Assembly: GCA_031213475.1 (NCBI GenBank)
Contig: JARUPZ010000020.1
Coordinates: 1,922,001-1,986,000 of the forward strand
Direction: 5' to 3'
DNA length: 64,000 bases
Source: Nereocystis luetkeana
Lineage: Eukaryota > Sar > Phaeophyceae > Laminariales > Laminariaceae
Shown here: one piece after another, positions 53,140-64,000 of the stretch
Position numbering within the stretch: position 1 is the first letter of the stretch
How the letters are laid out: every line of letters starts with the position of its first letter
Notes under the pieces: generated by a model
What the model saw: only the letters and a program-made list of their open reading frames with translations
Databases searched by the model: none
What the model was told of the DNA's origin: nothing
Translations under genes and position numbers: made by a program

Positions 53140-53398
53140 CGAGGTGAATTTTCAAGTTTTGCCTTTCTTTTTCGACAGCAGGGCGAGAGAGTGCAAACAA
53201 AAACGCCGAGCGAGAGACGCGTCTGTCTGTGAAACAATAACCTCGACGAGATCTTATTCCCGATGCCGCCTTTTCCATTCGTGTGCGCGCCCGCCCACCC
53301 CCCTCCCCGGTTTTTGGGTTTTTTGGAGAACCCGCGTCTGAAATTCATTCCAGAGGGGGGGTGTTTATATCTATCTGGCGTGTTATTTATACGGTAAA
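53140..53398. mobile_element. family C element
   Basis: Body words AAAACGCCGAGCGAGAGACG, ATAACCTCGACGAGATCTT and CATTCGTGTGCGCGCCCGCC; right end CAGAGGGGGGGTGTTTAT. The left terminus is lost next to the family B copy. Confidence 0.6.
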
Positions 53399-53423
53399 AC
53401 CCACGTCTCATCGGGTCCAGAAT

Positions 53424-53537
53424 ACGGGGACCATATATAGTCAATAGGACCTATGGTATATATATATAAAAACCTATATATATAACCGTTTTTACTAACA
53501 ATCTTTGGTCCTGTTAACTATTAACAGGGTCCCCCGT
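53424..53537. mobile_element. family A MITE
   Basis: ACGGGGACCATATATAGTCA at left; at right TTAACTATTAACAGGGTCCC, where a duplication of TTAACAGG has lengthened the arm. Confidence 0.82.
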
Positions 53538-54651
53538 ACGTAGTTGTATAGCAGGAGGAGTTGGGCGAATCAAGGGGGGTCAAACGTGAAGCAACGATAT
53601 CTCACAGAGGAGAGAAGAGTCTCTCAGAAAAATCCTCGTTGACAAGTTTGTTCGTCATTCCGGTATATCGCCACTCATCGATCAGCCAAGCAAGTTTTTT
53701 TTTGTCGATGACGGCACATTTCTTCTTCTAAACAATCCTCGAACATAACACTATAACACGCCTCATTGCCACGTCGTCCCAGACCCATCCCAACCCTGAC
53801 CCTAACCCCTGCGAGACTTTGGGGGGCGCGGCGTCGGCAGGAGGAGCGGTCGCACGGCTCCGCCGCGCGCGTTCCGGCCGGCGTTTCGGCGTTTCGGCCA
53901 AAATTAGAGCGGCAGGCCGAAAGATATGTGCGTGCACAGCAGTATTAATGGTAAGTACCATCATCAGATCACCTGGAAGAGATCATATATACCTGGTATG
54001 TAGTAGTACCACAGCTATGATGTCATGTCCATAGGTAATGTTCCTCTTCCCAGGGATGGGGGAGAGGTTCGGGACCGTTCCCGAAGTTCTTCGTGGAAAT
54101 CAACCATTTTAAATTTACCCCGCTTTATTTTTGTCCAATAAACTGGTACAAATATCACCCTTGCTCCTTCATAGCACAGCCAGCAGCCTCACACACTGCT
54201 GCCTCTGCGTAGCTGCGGTTGTTGCTGCTCGAGTCCACGGCTTGGTCCTACACAGGTAGCCCCTTGAGCTCGACCACCTCCGGCGAACGCACTCTCACCG
54301 CGCAGGCGCTATCTATGCAGGCAGAGGTACGGCGGCGTTGGGTCTCGATTTATATGTAGGTGGTACCAGGCACCACAATGACCGTAAAAATAGGACTCGT
54401 TTGTAGTCTAATGTCGATATAAAACATGAATTATTTTCAAGACCATAGACCCCTGCAGTCAGGTTACGAAGTACCAGGTACCTGGTATGCGACTTGAGAA
54501 TCCTCCCTCCAAGCTTCCTACCTACCCTGTACCAACACCAGCGGCTGCCGACGGCCTTCGCAGGTGAAAGTAGCATCCCTACCCGTATTTCCCTACCCGT
54601 CTCTCCCTTGGCTAGGACGCTACTGATCGTACGAAGACCAGCGCGAGAAGC

Positions 54652-54829
54652 ATGAGTTTGCTGGACGTGCAGAGCGAGCAACTCGCGGTCAAGCTTCAAA
54701 AGGAGGCAGACGCACGCCAAGGCATCTTCGACATAATTGAAGGCACAGAGGAGAGCCACGGTAGCCAAGGTGCCCGCTCGAGCGCTGACTTCTCTGCTCC
54801 CGGCGAGGCGCCCAGCACGGCGCAACCGT

Positions 54830-54862
<33 letters not shown>

Positions 54863-57800
54863 CAGCAGCGCAGGTTTGTGATCTGTCTGCGTGATTCTTG
54901 CCATCGCCCACGCGTAGTTTGTAGTTTAGAGTTGTTGTGTGTAGTGTTCTGTGTTCGAGTTTTCCCGCACCGTGTGTACTCTCACAAATAGAGCATGCAA
55001 ACGGTCCTTACATTTCCGTTTTCAGTACAGCAGTAGCTGCGTCCCCCCGCCCCCCCCCCCCACCACGAGTTGACGCGGCTTGGCTGAGCACAAAGCTGCT
55101 GCTGTTGCTGCTGCTGGTGGTACTGGTACTCCGCTCGTGCGTGGCACCAGCTACTACTACCGGAGGTACTGGCATACAGTAACCATTAATAGAGCCAATG
55201 AACCCTATACATAATACCGGTATACTGGAGCCAATACCTTGTGACGTTTCAGTGCACGAAATGGTACTTCTTTTTTTCTTTTCTTTTTTTTCTCTCATCC
55301 CATTCATTATCTTCGCAAATATTCTCTCTCTCCTTCCAACTCGTAACTCAGATCCGGGGTCACATAGCAGGCTCTTCTCCCCCCTTCCCGCTACGGTACG
55401 TGCCTTCATTTTTTATCGCGAGAAGATTTCAGCCTTTTCTTGCCTCGTCGACTCGCATCGAATTGGTACTGGCCGACATCAATTGGAAGTTGAGCCTGCT
55501 GCAAGTATTGTCGTCTCGTCCAGGGGAGCGTCAACGGGAGTCACCGGCCAGTACAGAGTCATTCGCTAGGGAAATCATGGAAAACGCGCGAACGGTTCAC
55601 GCAGCTTGCAAAGTTGAAGTATCGACCGATCTGCCGATCGGTTGAACTCACAGCTGGCGCACTTTTTCAGCCCTTCATTAAACAGCAGTATATACTGCTG
55701 TTGGTAACCCCAAGGTCTAAATTGTCCGTCATCGCTCACAACAGAGCGGCAGTACAGATGCAGGCACAACTTTAGTAGAACTGCGGTACAGCGGTATGAG
55801 CACGCAGCAGTATGTACAGCAGCACAGCAGCAGTATATACCAGCTGCAATTACAGTAGTCACGATACGAAGCCATTGCTGTTAGGATATTTACGTGGGCA
55901 TCCCAACCCGAGAAAAACAACACCCCATCAAAGAACCAGCGGGTCTCCCATCAAACCTTATACATTTTTAGCACCGCAGTCCCGTTCCGGGGACAAACTA
56001 CTTAGAATTTGGCTGGTGTTTCCCCAAAACGAGACTGCGGTACTAAATGGGTTAACACCCCCCTCCTCCCCCTCCCCTCCCCATCAACCCCCCCCCCCCC
56101 CCCTCCCCCGCTCCCCTCCAGCCCACCACACCCCCACCCGCCCTAGGAGCCTGGGGAACTCCCGGACGAAGCGCTGCCGACCTCCTGCGCTCGGCCAACC
56201 CCTCTCCTCCGCAGAAGAACGCCAACGAAAGCGTGGAAAACCGGACGCAAACATCAACCTCGCCTGGTGCTAGCACCACCACCTCCTCCACCAACACAGC
56301 CGACGGCGCTAGTCTGTCGGCGGTGACTCCCATAAGCGCCAGCGCCGTAAAGGTGCTGGTGGGGATGGGTATTGAGGAGGGGTGGGCGGCGGCGGCGTTG
56401 AGAAGATGTGGGGGGTCGGACGTGAGCAGGTCGGTTGATTTTTGCTTCTCGCATGACATGGCTCGTCTGGCTCAGGAAGATGCGTCCTCGGGGGCTTCTC
56501 TCTGCGCTTTGAAGGTGAGGGTGGGGGGCTGGGGTAGTGGGGTCGGGAGTGGGTTTGTAGTTGGGCAGGGAGCGGCGTAGGGGGGGGGGGGGGGGAGGGG
56601 GGGGTACTCACATCATGCATGGGCCGTAGTCGTTGTTGTTGTTCTCGCATTAACTCACAATTCAATGCAGTCCGTGGTCGCAGGACAGGCTCCAATAACT
56701 CTGGAATGGAAGAAATACCTCAAGTAAAAAACAGAGGCAAAAACAAAAAACAAGCATACGCACTCCACCACTGCGGGCACCAGGGAAGCAAAAAGGAGAC
56801 TATTAATGGCAGACAAAAACCTAAAAAAGAAGATGAAGCGAAGCAAAAAGAAACAAAACAAAACAAAAACAGACGCAGATAGCAAAACGCAAAAAAAGGC
56901 AAAACGAACCTTACTAACAAAGACACAAAGAGGTACAAACGGGAATGAAAGAAAAATGACAAAAAAGAAGGGACAAAAAAAGCGATAATCACGGGCGGGG
57001 GGGAAAGAAAATACGAAAGGCAGGCACTGGAGCATACAGCACACGCAAAGTTGCCCAGGTGGCACCATGCTAGTTACTTGGGTCCCAAAGAAGGGAGTGC
57101 ATCATGACGATGATGGCCGTAACCAGGCTTCAGTCTGTTGGGCAGACCGCCTCAGTCGTGTGACCATGGGAGGGGGGGCGTACTCATTGGTTGCTTGCCG
57201 TGATCCGTGTGACCATTAACCGCGCACCCCTCTCGAGACGGAGTGGGGAGGAGGAGGAGGGGGGGGGGGGGGGTACTCAACTGATATCCATAGCCATAGC
57301 CGTATGACCGTAGTCCCTCGCGTCCTTACAATGTCGGGGCGGAATACGTCGGGCTTTCACCGTTCGGGCAGAGAACTTGCTTGCACCAAACTCAAGGCCA
57401 TGAGGTGCGCTTGAAGGGTGAGCTGCATCCTTCTAAGAACCGCTCGTCAGGCGGTCTTCGGTGCCTTGTGCGTACTTTCAAGCGTATGGATGACGGCATC
57501 GAATGTATGGAGGGGGCGGGAGTGGGGGGGGGGGGTGGAGGGATAGTGGTGTTAGTGGTAGTAGGGGTAGTAGTGATGGTGGTAGTGGTGGTGGTGGTGG
57601 AGGTAGTAGTGGTGGTGGTAGTAGTAGTGGTGAACACCCCATCAAGACCCCCCCCCCCTTCATACGACGACGGCCATGCATGATATTGAGTACCCCCCCC
57701 CCCCCCCCCCTCCCACCCCTGCCTGTCTCCCTGCCCCCCCCCTCCCCCCCGCCGCCCTCCCTGCCTTCCCTCCCCCCCCCCCCCCCTGCCTCCCACCCCT

Positions 57801-60800
57801 CTCTGCCTCCGCCCCTCCCTCTCCTGCTTCCCTCCCACCCCTCCCTCCCTCCCACCCCTCCCTCCCCCCCACCCCTCCCGAACGTTAGCCGGATGCTGAC
57901 GGAGACATGGCGTTTGCGTTGGCACTAGAAGAAGAAGAGAAGAGGGTCTTCGAGGCGAGGCGCTCGGCTGCCGCGGCCGCCGCTAGAAGGTCTACCGAGG
58001 AAGGCACTTTCGGGTCCAAGATTAGATTCGCCACCTCCACCGCTTCCTCCTCCTCCGCCGCCTATAGTGCTGGCGGTGGTGATAGTGGCGCCGGTTCCAC
58101 TCCGGCTCAGCCACGGCGACGATGGGGAGTTGCAGACGTTGAGGCGTTAGAGGAAGGGAAAGAGAGCCAGCTGTTTCGAGGTGATGGGCAAGATGAAGAG
58201 GAGGAAGGCGCTGGCGATGGTAGTGGCGGTGGTGGGGGTGGTCTCGATGAAGAAGGTGGAGGAGGAGCCGGAGGAGGGGAGGGGGCGTTTCGAGCGGTCC
58301 CCGGGGGCGGGCGGAGAAAGGGGAAGATGCCGCTTTTCAAGAACTCGGCTGGGGAGGTCGTGTCCAAGCACGACGCCGTCATTTGTGGCCGGTTGGTACT
58401 CTGTTGACGTGTTCTGGGTCGGTTAGGTCCATACTTCACCCTTCAAATGCTGACAAAAATCACCTCCTTTTTCAGCATCAAATATCAAAACCTCCCAGAT
58501 TTTCGTCCGCAAAATGCCTGATATTGCTGTTTTTGCGGCATTTTAATTATTTAGGGGTACTTTTTTCAAACCAAAAGCGACCAACCTCAACCCTCACCGT
58601 ATAAAACCCTAACCCCTCCCCCCCCCCCCCCCCCCCCCTCCCTGTCCCCCCCCCCCTCCCCCCCCCGTGCGCCCATCCCCCATCTCCCCGCCCCCCCCCT
58701 GCCAACACTATGCCTGCGTTTTTGTTTTCATCGCGGAGGACAGGATGAACGCTCGGGACGCATCTGACTTCGAGGGTGTCGGTGACCTCACGGCAGCGGG
58801 AGTGCGCCTCGGGAACAGGACCTTCAACAGCCTGAAGCGGGACATCAGAAAGAAGAAGGAGAAGGGCATGGTTGTGGGAGGGAGGGTGGAGGGGGCGACA
58901 AGGTCTACCCAGGAAGGGGTTATGGACCCTCGCACCCGGCTGCTGGTCTTCAAGATGGTTAATGCCGGGGGCCTGTTGGAGGTGCGGTAGACGTGGGGGA
59001 GGGGGGGGGTGGGGGGTGGTGGTGGTAGGTGTTGTGGGGGGGGGTGCTCGATCTCATGCATGGCCGTAGTCGTATGGCTATAGACCCTCGCATCCCTGGA
59101 GGGCGGGAGTGGGGGGTGGTCTGTGGTGGTGGTGATGGTGTGTGTATGTTTGTGTGTGTTTTTTTTATCCTCCGGCGCATTGGTAAAAATAAAGCTTAAG
59201 CTCACCACACTTACTTCCACGTCCCAATTTCGTGTCGACTGTCAATTTAGCCCATAGTTCCCGTTGAAAGATCAGAACAGGCTGCTGATACCACTGGCGT
59301 TTGGGCATGTTGACCCGACCTGACCCCCGAGAGGAGAGGAGCAGGTGCGGTGGAGATAGCCACCCGGGAGAGTCAACTCTGCCGAGTAGTGTGTCACTCA
59401 CTTTTACAACAAAAACCTAGGCTATGAGGCCTTCCCGCCGGACATGGTCCAGTTACGGTCCACCCTACCCGTTGGGGCGTTGGTGGTAAGGTGGTGTTTT
59501 TTGTGGGTGATGTTTGTTGGTGGGGGTGGTGGGGTGGGTGGGTGGGTGATGGCGATGGTGGTGGTGGCTGCGGTGGCGGTTTTGCCCCCCTTTCTCATTT
59601 GTGTATTTGTTTGTCTCTCTTTGCATGGTTCTCTCTCTCCCTTCCCCTACCTGCGCCGCTCTCTTTTTGCTTTTTCGCTATCGGGATATCCTCCTCTGCA
59701 CCGGCGATGTTTCCCTCGACAGACCCTTGAACGTTGCGATGGCACTTGCTCTCGTACGAGGTAGCTACTCACAGCACAAAGTCATACCCCCACCTTTACA
59801 CTACCCCGCCCCCTCGTCTCTCGATCTCAGGGTATGTAATAGCATCGACGGGTATGGATGGTACTGAGGGGCGGTATAAGGGCAATACACGCGCGGTGGT
59901 AGCTTCTACCCCGTACTACCCGGGTAGTAGCCCGTGCCTGCCCGGGTAGAAACCCGAGCAAAGCACGTATTGGGCACGATACTGGAGCTAGAACCCCGGG
60001 TGGAACGCCCGGTAGGAATCCGGGTAAACACGTGCTTGGCGCGAAATTGGAGCTAAAAACCCGGGTAAAAACCCTGGGTAAACACGAACTTGGCACGATA
60101 CTGGAGCTAGAGACCCGGATGAACCTGGCTAGAAACCCGAGTGAACGTGTACTTGGCAGCATACGGGAGCTAATAACCCGAATAAATCAGGTAGAAACCC
60201 TAGAAACGACGTTAGTTGGCGCGATACTGGAGCTAGAAACCCGGATAATCTGAGGTAGAAACCCGAGTAGACAAGTACTTGGCACGAAACTGGAGCTAGA
60301 CACCTCAATAAACGCGGCTATTATTAGAAACCAAAGTTAACTCGTACCTGGCGCGATATTGGAGCTAGAACCCCCGAGTACTCGAGCCCTCGGCGCGATA
60401 CTGGAGCTAGAAATCCGGATAAATCCGGCTAGAACCCCGAGTAAACATGTGCTTGGTGCGATACTGCAGCCAGAAATCCGGAAAAACCCGGGTAAAAACT
60501 CGAGTAAACATGTACTTGCGCGATACTAGGTCTTGCACGCCGGGTGGAGACCCGAGTAAACGCTTACCAATTGCTGTGGCTCGATATATTCTGGAGCAAG
60601 CAACCCGAATATACCCGGGTACCGTGCACCACGCAAGATAGCACACCCCCTGAGTAGAAATTTCAGAGCCGAGTTTCTCCAAAACACGTCTCAAGGACCT
60701 GAAGGGCCTGTAGGGCACACGCACCGACAATGGTGGCTTTGGAAAAATCTCGTCGAGATCATCTGTCCGTAGACGTTGTGTGTAGGCGTTTTCGCTCTCC

Positions 60801-63800
60801 ACGTTGTCGAGAAAATCGGTTTCGAAATCCGTCGGAGGGGGTGTGTTCTCTTACCTGCTGTGCGGTAGAAACTCGAGTGAGTGAGTGAGTAGTTGGGCGC
60901 GGTGCCGGAGCTACCCTGCCACCGACCCTCACGCCTACCTCGAAGCCTTGCCTCCGCCTTCACCGCTACCCTGCCCCTTTCCTTGGCCCTGCAAAGGTGC
61001 ACGGGATGGTCAAAACGGGGAAGGAAGCCCACGTTTATCACGCCCTCGCCCCTCAAGATCCGGAGGCTTTGACGGGCAGCCGAGCGGTCGCGCTCAAGAT
61101 CTTCAAGACGACCTTGAACGAGTTCGGAAACCGAGCGGCGTATGTCGACGGGGATCCGAGGCGAGTAACCCCCCCCCCCCCCCCCCGCCGCCTGGTCGGT
61201 GAAAACCAGACGTGCTCCGTCCCGGCACTGTAGGGATGCGAGGGAATATATATATATATATACTTGAGTATGGTCAGATGACTACGGCCCTACATGGCAT
61301 GAGTACACCCTCCCCCCCCCCCCGTCCACCGGCCTCCCCGGCTCCCCTACCCCTCCTCCCTTTCCTCTCCCTTTCACCTTTCCCCCTCCTCTCGTTATAG
61401 GTTGTGGTATCGGTCCGTTTTTTTTTATTTCTTCACGTTAGTGGTTGTTCGGGCAGAGTGGTTTTGTTGTAATATGGGCGTGACGACGTCGCACGGTAAT
61501 GTTACATTGTTCAACGGTATCGTGATGGGTTTTTTTTTTTTTGTGCTGGGCCCAACGGGTGGCAAACGCGCGCATATGAAGCACGCTTTTTTTGGGTTGA
61601 TTACAGCATCCCACATTAAAGCCTAGAGCTATTGAGTGGGCAGGATTTAACGACTCAATAACTACTCGGCAGGTGCCGTCAGCCAGATAACTGACTATCG
61701 TCTGAACGTCGGCTGGCTGGCTCGCGAAGCCGGCTGATGGCAAGCCGACTTGCCGACTTAAGCGAGCCCAACCTCGCCCCTCCCTTCTCGGACGAGGGGG
61801 TTCCCGCCCAGAAATGAACAAATGTAACCCGCATTCAGCAATCCTTCCTACAAGCATCGAAACCATCAATTCCTATACCTCGTAATCGGCGCCTCCGGCG
61901 AACGACTACGTATGAATCCGCCTCAGCTCTAATGATAGTGGTGACTCAAGTCGTGCCGACTCACCGGTCTACCGAACAATCTCATGCAATGCCCCAAGCT
62001 ATTCACCCAGGGTGCCACCCCCTTCCCCCCCCCGTCTCGAAAGCGGTGCGTGGTCAATGGCCAAAATGACGGAGGCAAGCAACAATACGATTACACCCCC
62101 CCCCCCCCGCCCCTCACCCCTATTTCTCCTCCTCCGAGTTTTTTCCGCATCCTAATATGATTTTTCTGGCGCATGTGTCCGACTTCGTTTCCGCCTATCC
62201 CTATTATTTCAAACCAGGGTTAATCACGGGTCCGGTGATATACCTCGCGGGTCGAGCCGGGTCACCGATCCGTGAGAATTAGAAAATATCCCGGCCCGAC
62301 CCGACCCGTGAGATTTCGAGAACTTCCCGACCCGACCCGTGGCCCGTGATGAGCCCTGATTTTATTTGAAGTGACCTGATTTGTTTGAAGCCAAGCGCGT
62401 TGCTAGCTTGCACGGTCGTCTGACACATACCTGCTATATAGGGCATGCCTTACATTTCTGAGCTGGGTGGTGCCGGAGAGATGCTACTACAGAAATACCG
62501 AAGCCGGAGATTCACGCCGTCTCCCCGAAAATCTTCCGACTTTTTTTGTTTTTTGTTTTTTGTAGCCAGATTTCCTACTTGTTACCGAACGAAAAAGGTG
62601 TACACCACACGAATCCCAAGTAGTATTTTTTTTTCAAAATAATGGTTGACTTTCTCGAGGGGTTGACTTTTTTTTTTTTGCATCCGATTTTTTTAATTCC
62701 GCGTCCGAATCCACCCCGGCAAAACCAGGTACGGGCACATGAAGTTCAACAAGCAGAGCCGTCGCAAGATGTTCTCCGTGTGGGCGAAGAAAGAGCACCG
62801 CAATCTTATCCGGATGCACCGAGCGGGCTTGCCGTGCCCAGAGCCGATTGTTCAGCGGGAGCACACACTGGTGATGTCCTTCGTCGGCACCGAACACTGG
62901 CCGGCCCCTCAGCTAAGGGAGGTGGACCTCTCCTCCTCGAACTGGCGCAGGTGTGTGTGTGTGTGTGTGTGTGTTTCGTTTGTTTTTAAATTGCTTTCGG
63001 AGTACTTCACCGTACCGAGTTGGCGCAGGTTTGGTGTATGCAGCTATTTGGAGCTTTGTTTGCATATTTTGGAGTACCGGAAGGGAGTACTTCACCGTAC
63101 CGAGTTGGCGCAGGTTTGGTATATGCAGCTATTTGGAGCTTTGTTTGCATATTTTGGAGTACCGGAAGGGAGTACTTCACCGTACCGAGTTGGCGCAGGT
63201 TTGGTATATGCAGCTATTTGGAGCTTTGTTTGCATATTCTGGAGTACCGGAAGGGAGTACTTCACCGTACCGAGTTGGCGCAGGTTTGGTGTATGCAGTT
63301 TAGCTTGGTTCGTCTGCATTTATTTGGAGCTTTGTTTGCGTATTTTGGAGTACCGGAAGGGAGTACTTCGCCGTACCGAGTTGGCGCAGGTTTGGTATAT
63401 GCAGTATAGCTTGGTTCGTCTGCATTTATTTGGAGCTTTGTTTGCGTATTTTGGAGTACCGGAAGGGAGTACTTCACCGTACCGAGTTGGCGCAGGTTTG
63501 GTATATGCAGTTTAGCTTGGTTCGTCTGCATTTATTTGGAGCTTTGTTTGCGTATTTTGGAGTACCGGAAGGGAGTACTTCGCCGTACCGAGTTGGCGCA
63601 GGTTTGGTATATGCAGTAGCTTGGTTCGTCTGCATTTATTTGGAGCTTTGTTTGCTTATTTTGGAGTACCGGAAGGGAGTACTTCGCCGTACCGAGTTGG
63701 CGCAGGTTTGGTATATGCAGTATAGCTTGGTTCGTCTGCATTTATTTGGAGCTTTGTTTGCTTATTTTGGAGTACCGGAAGGGAGTACTTCGCCGTACCG

Positions 63801-64000
63801 AGTTGGCGCAGGTTTGGTATATGCAGTAGCTTGGTTCGTCTGCATTTATTTGGAGCTTTGTTTGCATATTTTGGAGTACCCCAACCAGTACCCCAATCCC
63901 ACCCCCATCCCCTCCCCACGCCAACCGCCAACCCCCCACGCATTGCCGATCTGGCTCTTTCTGTCCCTCCGTTGGCTGCTGTAGGTGCTACGCTCAGGTG
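54652..64000 (+). CDS. RIOK3: RIO3-type atypical protein kinase, 5' seven exons (partial)
   Basis: RIO kinases are atypical Ser/Thr kinases or ATPases; RIO3 binds pre-40S ribosomal particles in the cytoplasm. Exons: 54652-54873, 56215-56514, 57889-58391, 58744-58981, 60997-61160, 62729-62950 and 63985 to the window end; every phase joins. The start is supported by QSEQLAVKLQKEAD, like SEQLAKELQLEEEA near the human RIOK3 start. Exon 2 holds a UBA-like helical segment (AVKVLVGMGIEEGW to VDFCFSHD, about residues 118-160). VSKHDAVICGRMNARDASDF and VMDPRTRLLVFKMVNAG match the RIOK3 linker. The kinase part has the loop TGKEAHVYHA (428-437), Lys455 in VALKIFK, the RIO3 marker TTLNEFGNR, and GHMKFNKQ, AKKEHRNLIRMHRAGLPCPE and LVMSFVG. 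The hinge through the catalytic loop lies past the edge. Intron 5 is GC-AG (CCGAG|GCGAGT). An Ala run ends exon 1 and acidic/Gly tracts lie in exon 3. Confidence 0.93.
55246..55668 (+). repeat. family L dispersed repeat
   Basis: The most complete copy, from CAGTGCACGAAATGGTACTT to CGGTTGAACTCACAGCTGGC, in RIO3 intron 1. It supplies the reference for the copies at 1952 and 3085. A short end piece (TCGGTGGAACTCACAGCTGC) recurs near 45622. Confidence 0.72.
55966..56051. mobile_element. family B MITE
   Basis: TTTTTAGCACCGCAGTCCCG pairs with ACGAGACTGCGGTACTAAAT. TTAA follows at 56052. Confidence 0.8.
56580..56640 (+). repeat. family E fragment with poly-G
   Basis: A G-run, then GTACTCACATCATGCATGGG and CCGTAGTCGT, fused to the inverted family G copy. 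Confidence 0.6.
56630..56800 (-). repeat. family G, inverted copy
   Basis: GTTGTTGTTGTTCTCGCATT, AATGCAGTCCGTGGTCGC, CAATAACTCTGGAATGG, then GCATACGCACTCCACCACTG and GCACCAGGGAAGC. Confidence 0.7.
57170..57475 (+). repeat. family E dispersed repeat
   Basis: CATTGGTTGCTTGCCGTGAT, GACCATTAACCGCGCACCCC, TCTCGAGACGGAG, a G-run, TACTCAACTGATATCC, GTCCTTACAATGTCGGGGCG and TTGAAGGGTGAGCTGCATCC. It is the longest copy, in RIO3 intron 2. Confidence 0.75.
57540..57645 (+). repeat. (GGT/AGT)n microsatellite
   Basis: GTGGTGGTGGTGGTGGAGGT and GTAGTAGTAGTGGTG runs. Confidence 0.85.
57690..57875 (+). repeat. C-rich pyrimidine tract before RIO3 exon 3
   Basis: About 180 bp of CCCCCTCCCTGCC-type sequence runs to the acceptor at 57887. 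It acts as, or has grown from, the polypyrimidine tract. Confidence 0.8.
59030..59105 (+). repeat. family E fragment with poly-G
   Basis: G-run, TGCTCGATCTCATGCATGG, CCGTAGTCGTATGGCTATAG and CCCTCGCATCCCTG. It starts about 50 bases into RIO3 intron 4. Confidence 0.65.
59945..60620 (+). repeat. ~67-bp minisatellite (ATACTGGAGCTAGAAACCCG)
   Basis: About ten units each with GGTAGAAACCCGAGTAAACA, CGTGCTTGGCGCGATACTGG and AGCTAGAAACCCGG. A final unit stands alone at 60868-60915, beyond an inserted family C element. It is in RIO3 intron 4. Confidence 0.82.
60625..60870. mobile_element. family C element inserted in the 67-bp minisatellite
   Basis: AAGATAGCACACCCCCTGAG with TTTCAGAGCCGAGTTTCTCC at left and GAAATCCGTCGGAGGGGGTG plus TGTTCTCTTACC at right. 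TGGTGGCTTTGGAAAAATCTC is the shared body word. Confidence 0.75.
61188..61310 (-). repeat. family E, inverted fragment
   Basis: CGCCTGGTCGGTGAAAACCA, GTGCTCCGTCCCGGCACTG, GACTACGGCCCTACATGG and CATGAGTACACCC before a C-run, with a TA-repeat insertion at 61246-61262. Confidence 0.65.
62030..62100 (-). repeat. family E, inverted fragment
   Basis: CCGTCTCGAAAGCGGTGCGT, GGTCAATGGCCAAAATGACG and GGCAAGCAACAATACGATTA before a C-run. Confidence 0.6.
62212..62366. repeat. family F foldback
   Basis: GGGTTAATCACGGGTCCGGT, CGCGGGTCGAGCCGGGTCAC, then CCCGGCCCGACCCGACCCGT and CTTCCCGACCCGACCCGTGG. Confidence 0.72.
63000..63880 (+). repeat. 85/105-bp minisatellite in RIO3 intron 6
   Basis: Units start GAGTACTTCACCGTACCGAG and contain TTGGCGCAGGTTTGGTATAT and GGAGCTTTGTTTGCATATTT. 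The first three are 85 bp; later ones carry a 20-bp AGCTTGGTTCGTCTGC-type addition. They begin 50 bases after the exon 6 donor and end 100 bases before exon 7. Open frames continue across it from exon 6 but are not evidence of coding. Confidence 0.92.

Larger units (their letters stand above)
47136..54651. other. intergenic region between the HST and RIO3 genes
   Basis: About 7.5 kb with HST 3' copies, families A, B, C, F and H, an AGT microsatellite and a ~31-bp minisatellite. An open frame at 49017-49349 (+, 110 codons, VNPIVAGVQYDFSQVRYMRR) is of ordinary composition but has no recognisable family or splice context. Confidence 0.5.

Noticed and set aside
62739-63515. A 258-codon frame continuing past RIO3 exon 6
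   Set aside because: Conserved kinase sequence stops at the 62950 donor, and exon 7 at 63985 restores frame; the rest is minisatellite.

Overview
The window is a repeat-rich piece of a eukaryotic nuclear genome. I infer a photosynthetic stramenopile, most likely a brown alga. The reasons are many spliced introns of up to about 5 kb, moderate-to-high GC, a plastid plastoquinone enzyme (homogentisate solanesyltransferase) whose N-terminus looks like a heterokont signal-plus-transit leader with an ACAF motif, and very abundant short inverted-repeat elements and microsatellites. The species cannot be settled from the sequence alone.

Three host genes can be assembled on the + strand from exons whose phases join cleanly. 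(1) A Pho88/SND3-family ER protein, about 4423-17373, five exons, with an uncertain and possibly long low-complexity N-terminus. (2) Homogentisate solanesyltransferase, 36587-47135, eight exons, a 439-residue model. (3) An RIO3-type atypical protein kinase with a UBA-like segment, 54652 to beyond 64000, cut by the window edge in its seventh exon. A fourth gene of unknown function starts at 4053 on the - strand, back to back with the Pho88 gene, and leaves through the left edge. Two further exon-like segments on the - strand (26738-26383 and 33748-33685) suggest an unrecognised gene between the Pho88 and HST genes. The genes serve separate housekeeping jobs (ER protein targeting, plastoquinone synthesis, 40S ribosome maturation) and do not form a pathway together.

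Most of the remaining DNA is introns and spacers filled with dispersed elements. Family A (about 20 copies, ~100 bp, termini ACGGGGGACCATAG, TA-rich flanks) looks like a Tc1/mariner-type MITE. Family B (about 20 copies, ~90 bp, CCCTTTTAG...CTAAAAGGG, flanked by TTAA) looks like a piggyBac-type MITE. Families C to M are further dispersed repeats; C has CACGTGTG termini and D is rich in GATC. Nested insertions give a relative order, for example A inside B, G inside F, and C inside a minisatellite. Long microsatellites and minisatellites (CTG, CAG/TACAG, TCTG, CCTTG, AGT, a 15-bp GATC-type satellite, an 85/105-bp array in the kinase gene) create many long open frames that are not genes.

The most unusual signals are these: duplicated copies of last-exon or exon-boundary sequence beside all three host genes; two short palindromes (TACCAGGTACCTGGTA and CTATTAATAG) that recur through noncoding DNA and appear as small insertions inside otherwise alignable repeat copies; and poly-G runs at the same place in successive copies of one repeat. 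I saw no rRNA gene, no convincing intact tRNA gene, no CRISPR array and no virus-derived element.
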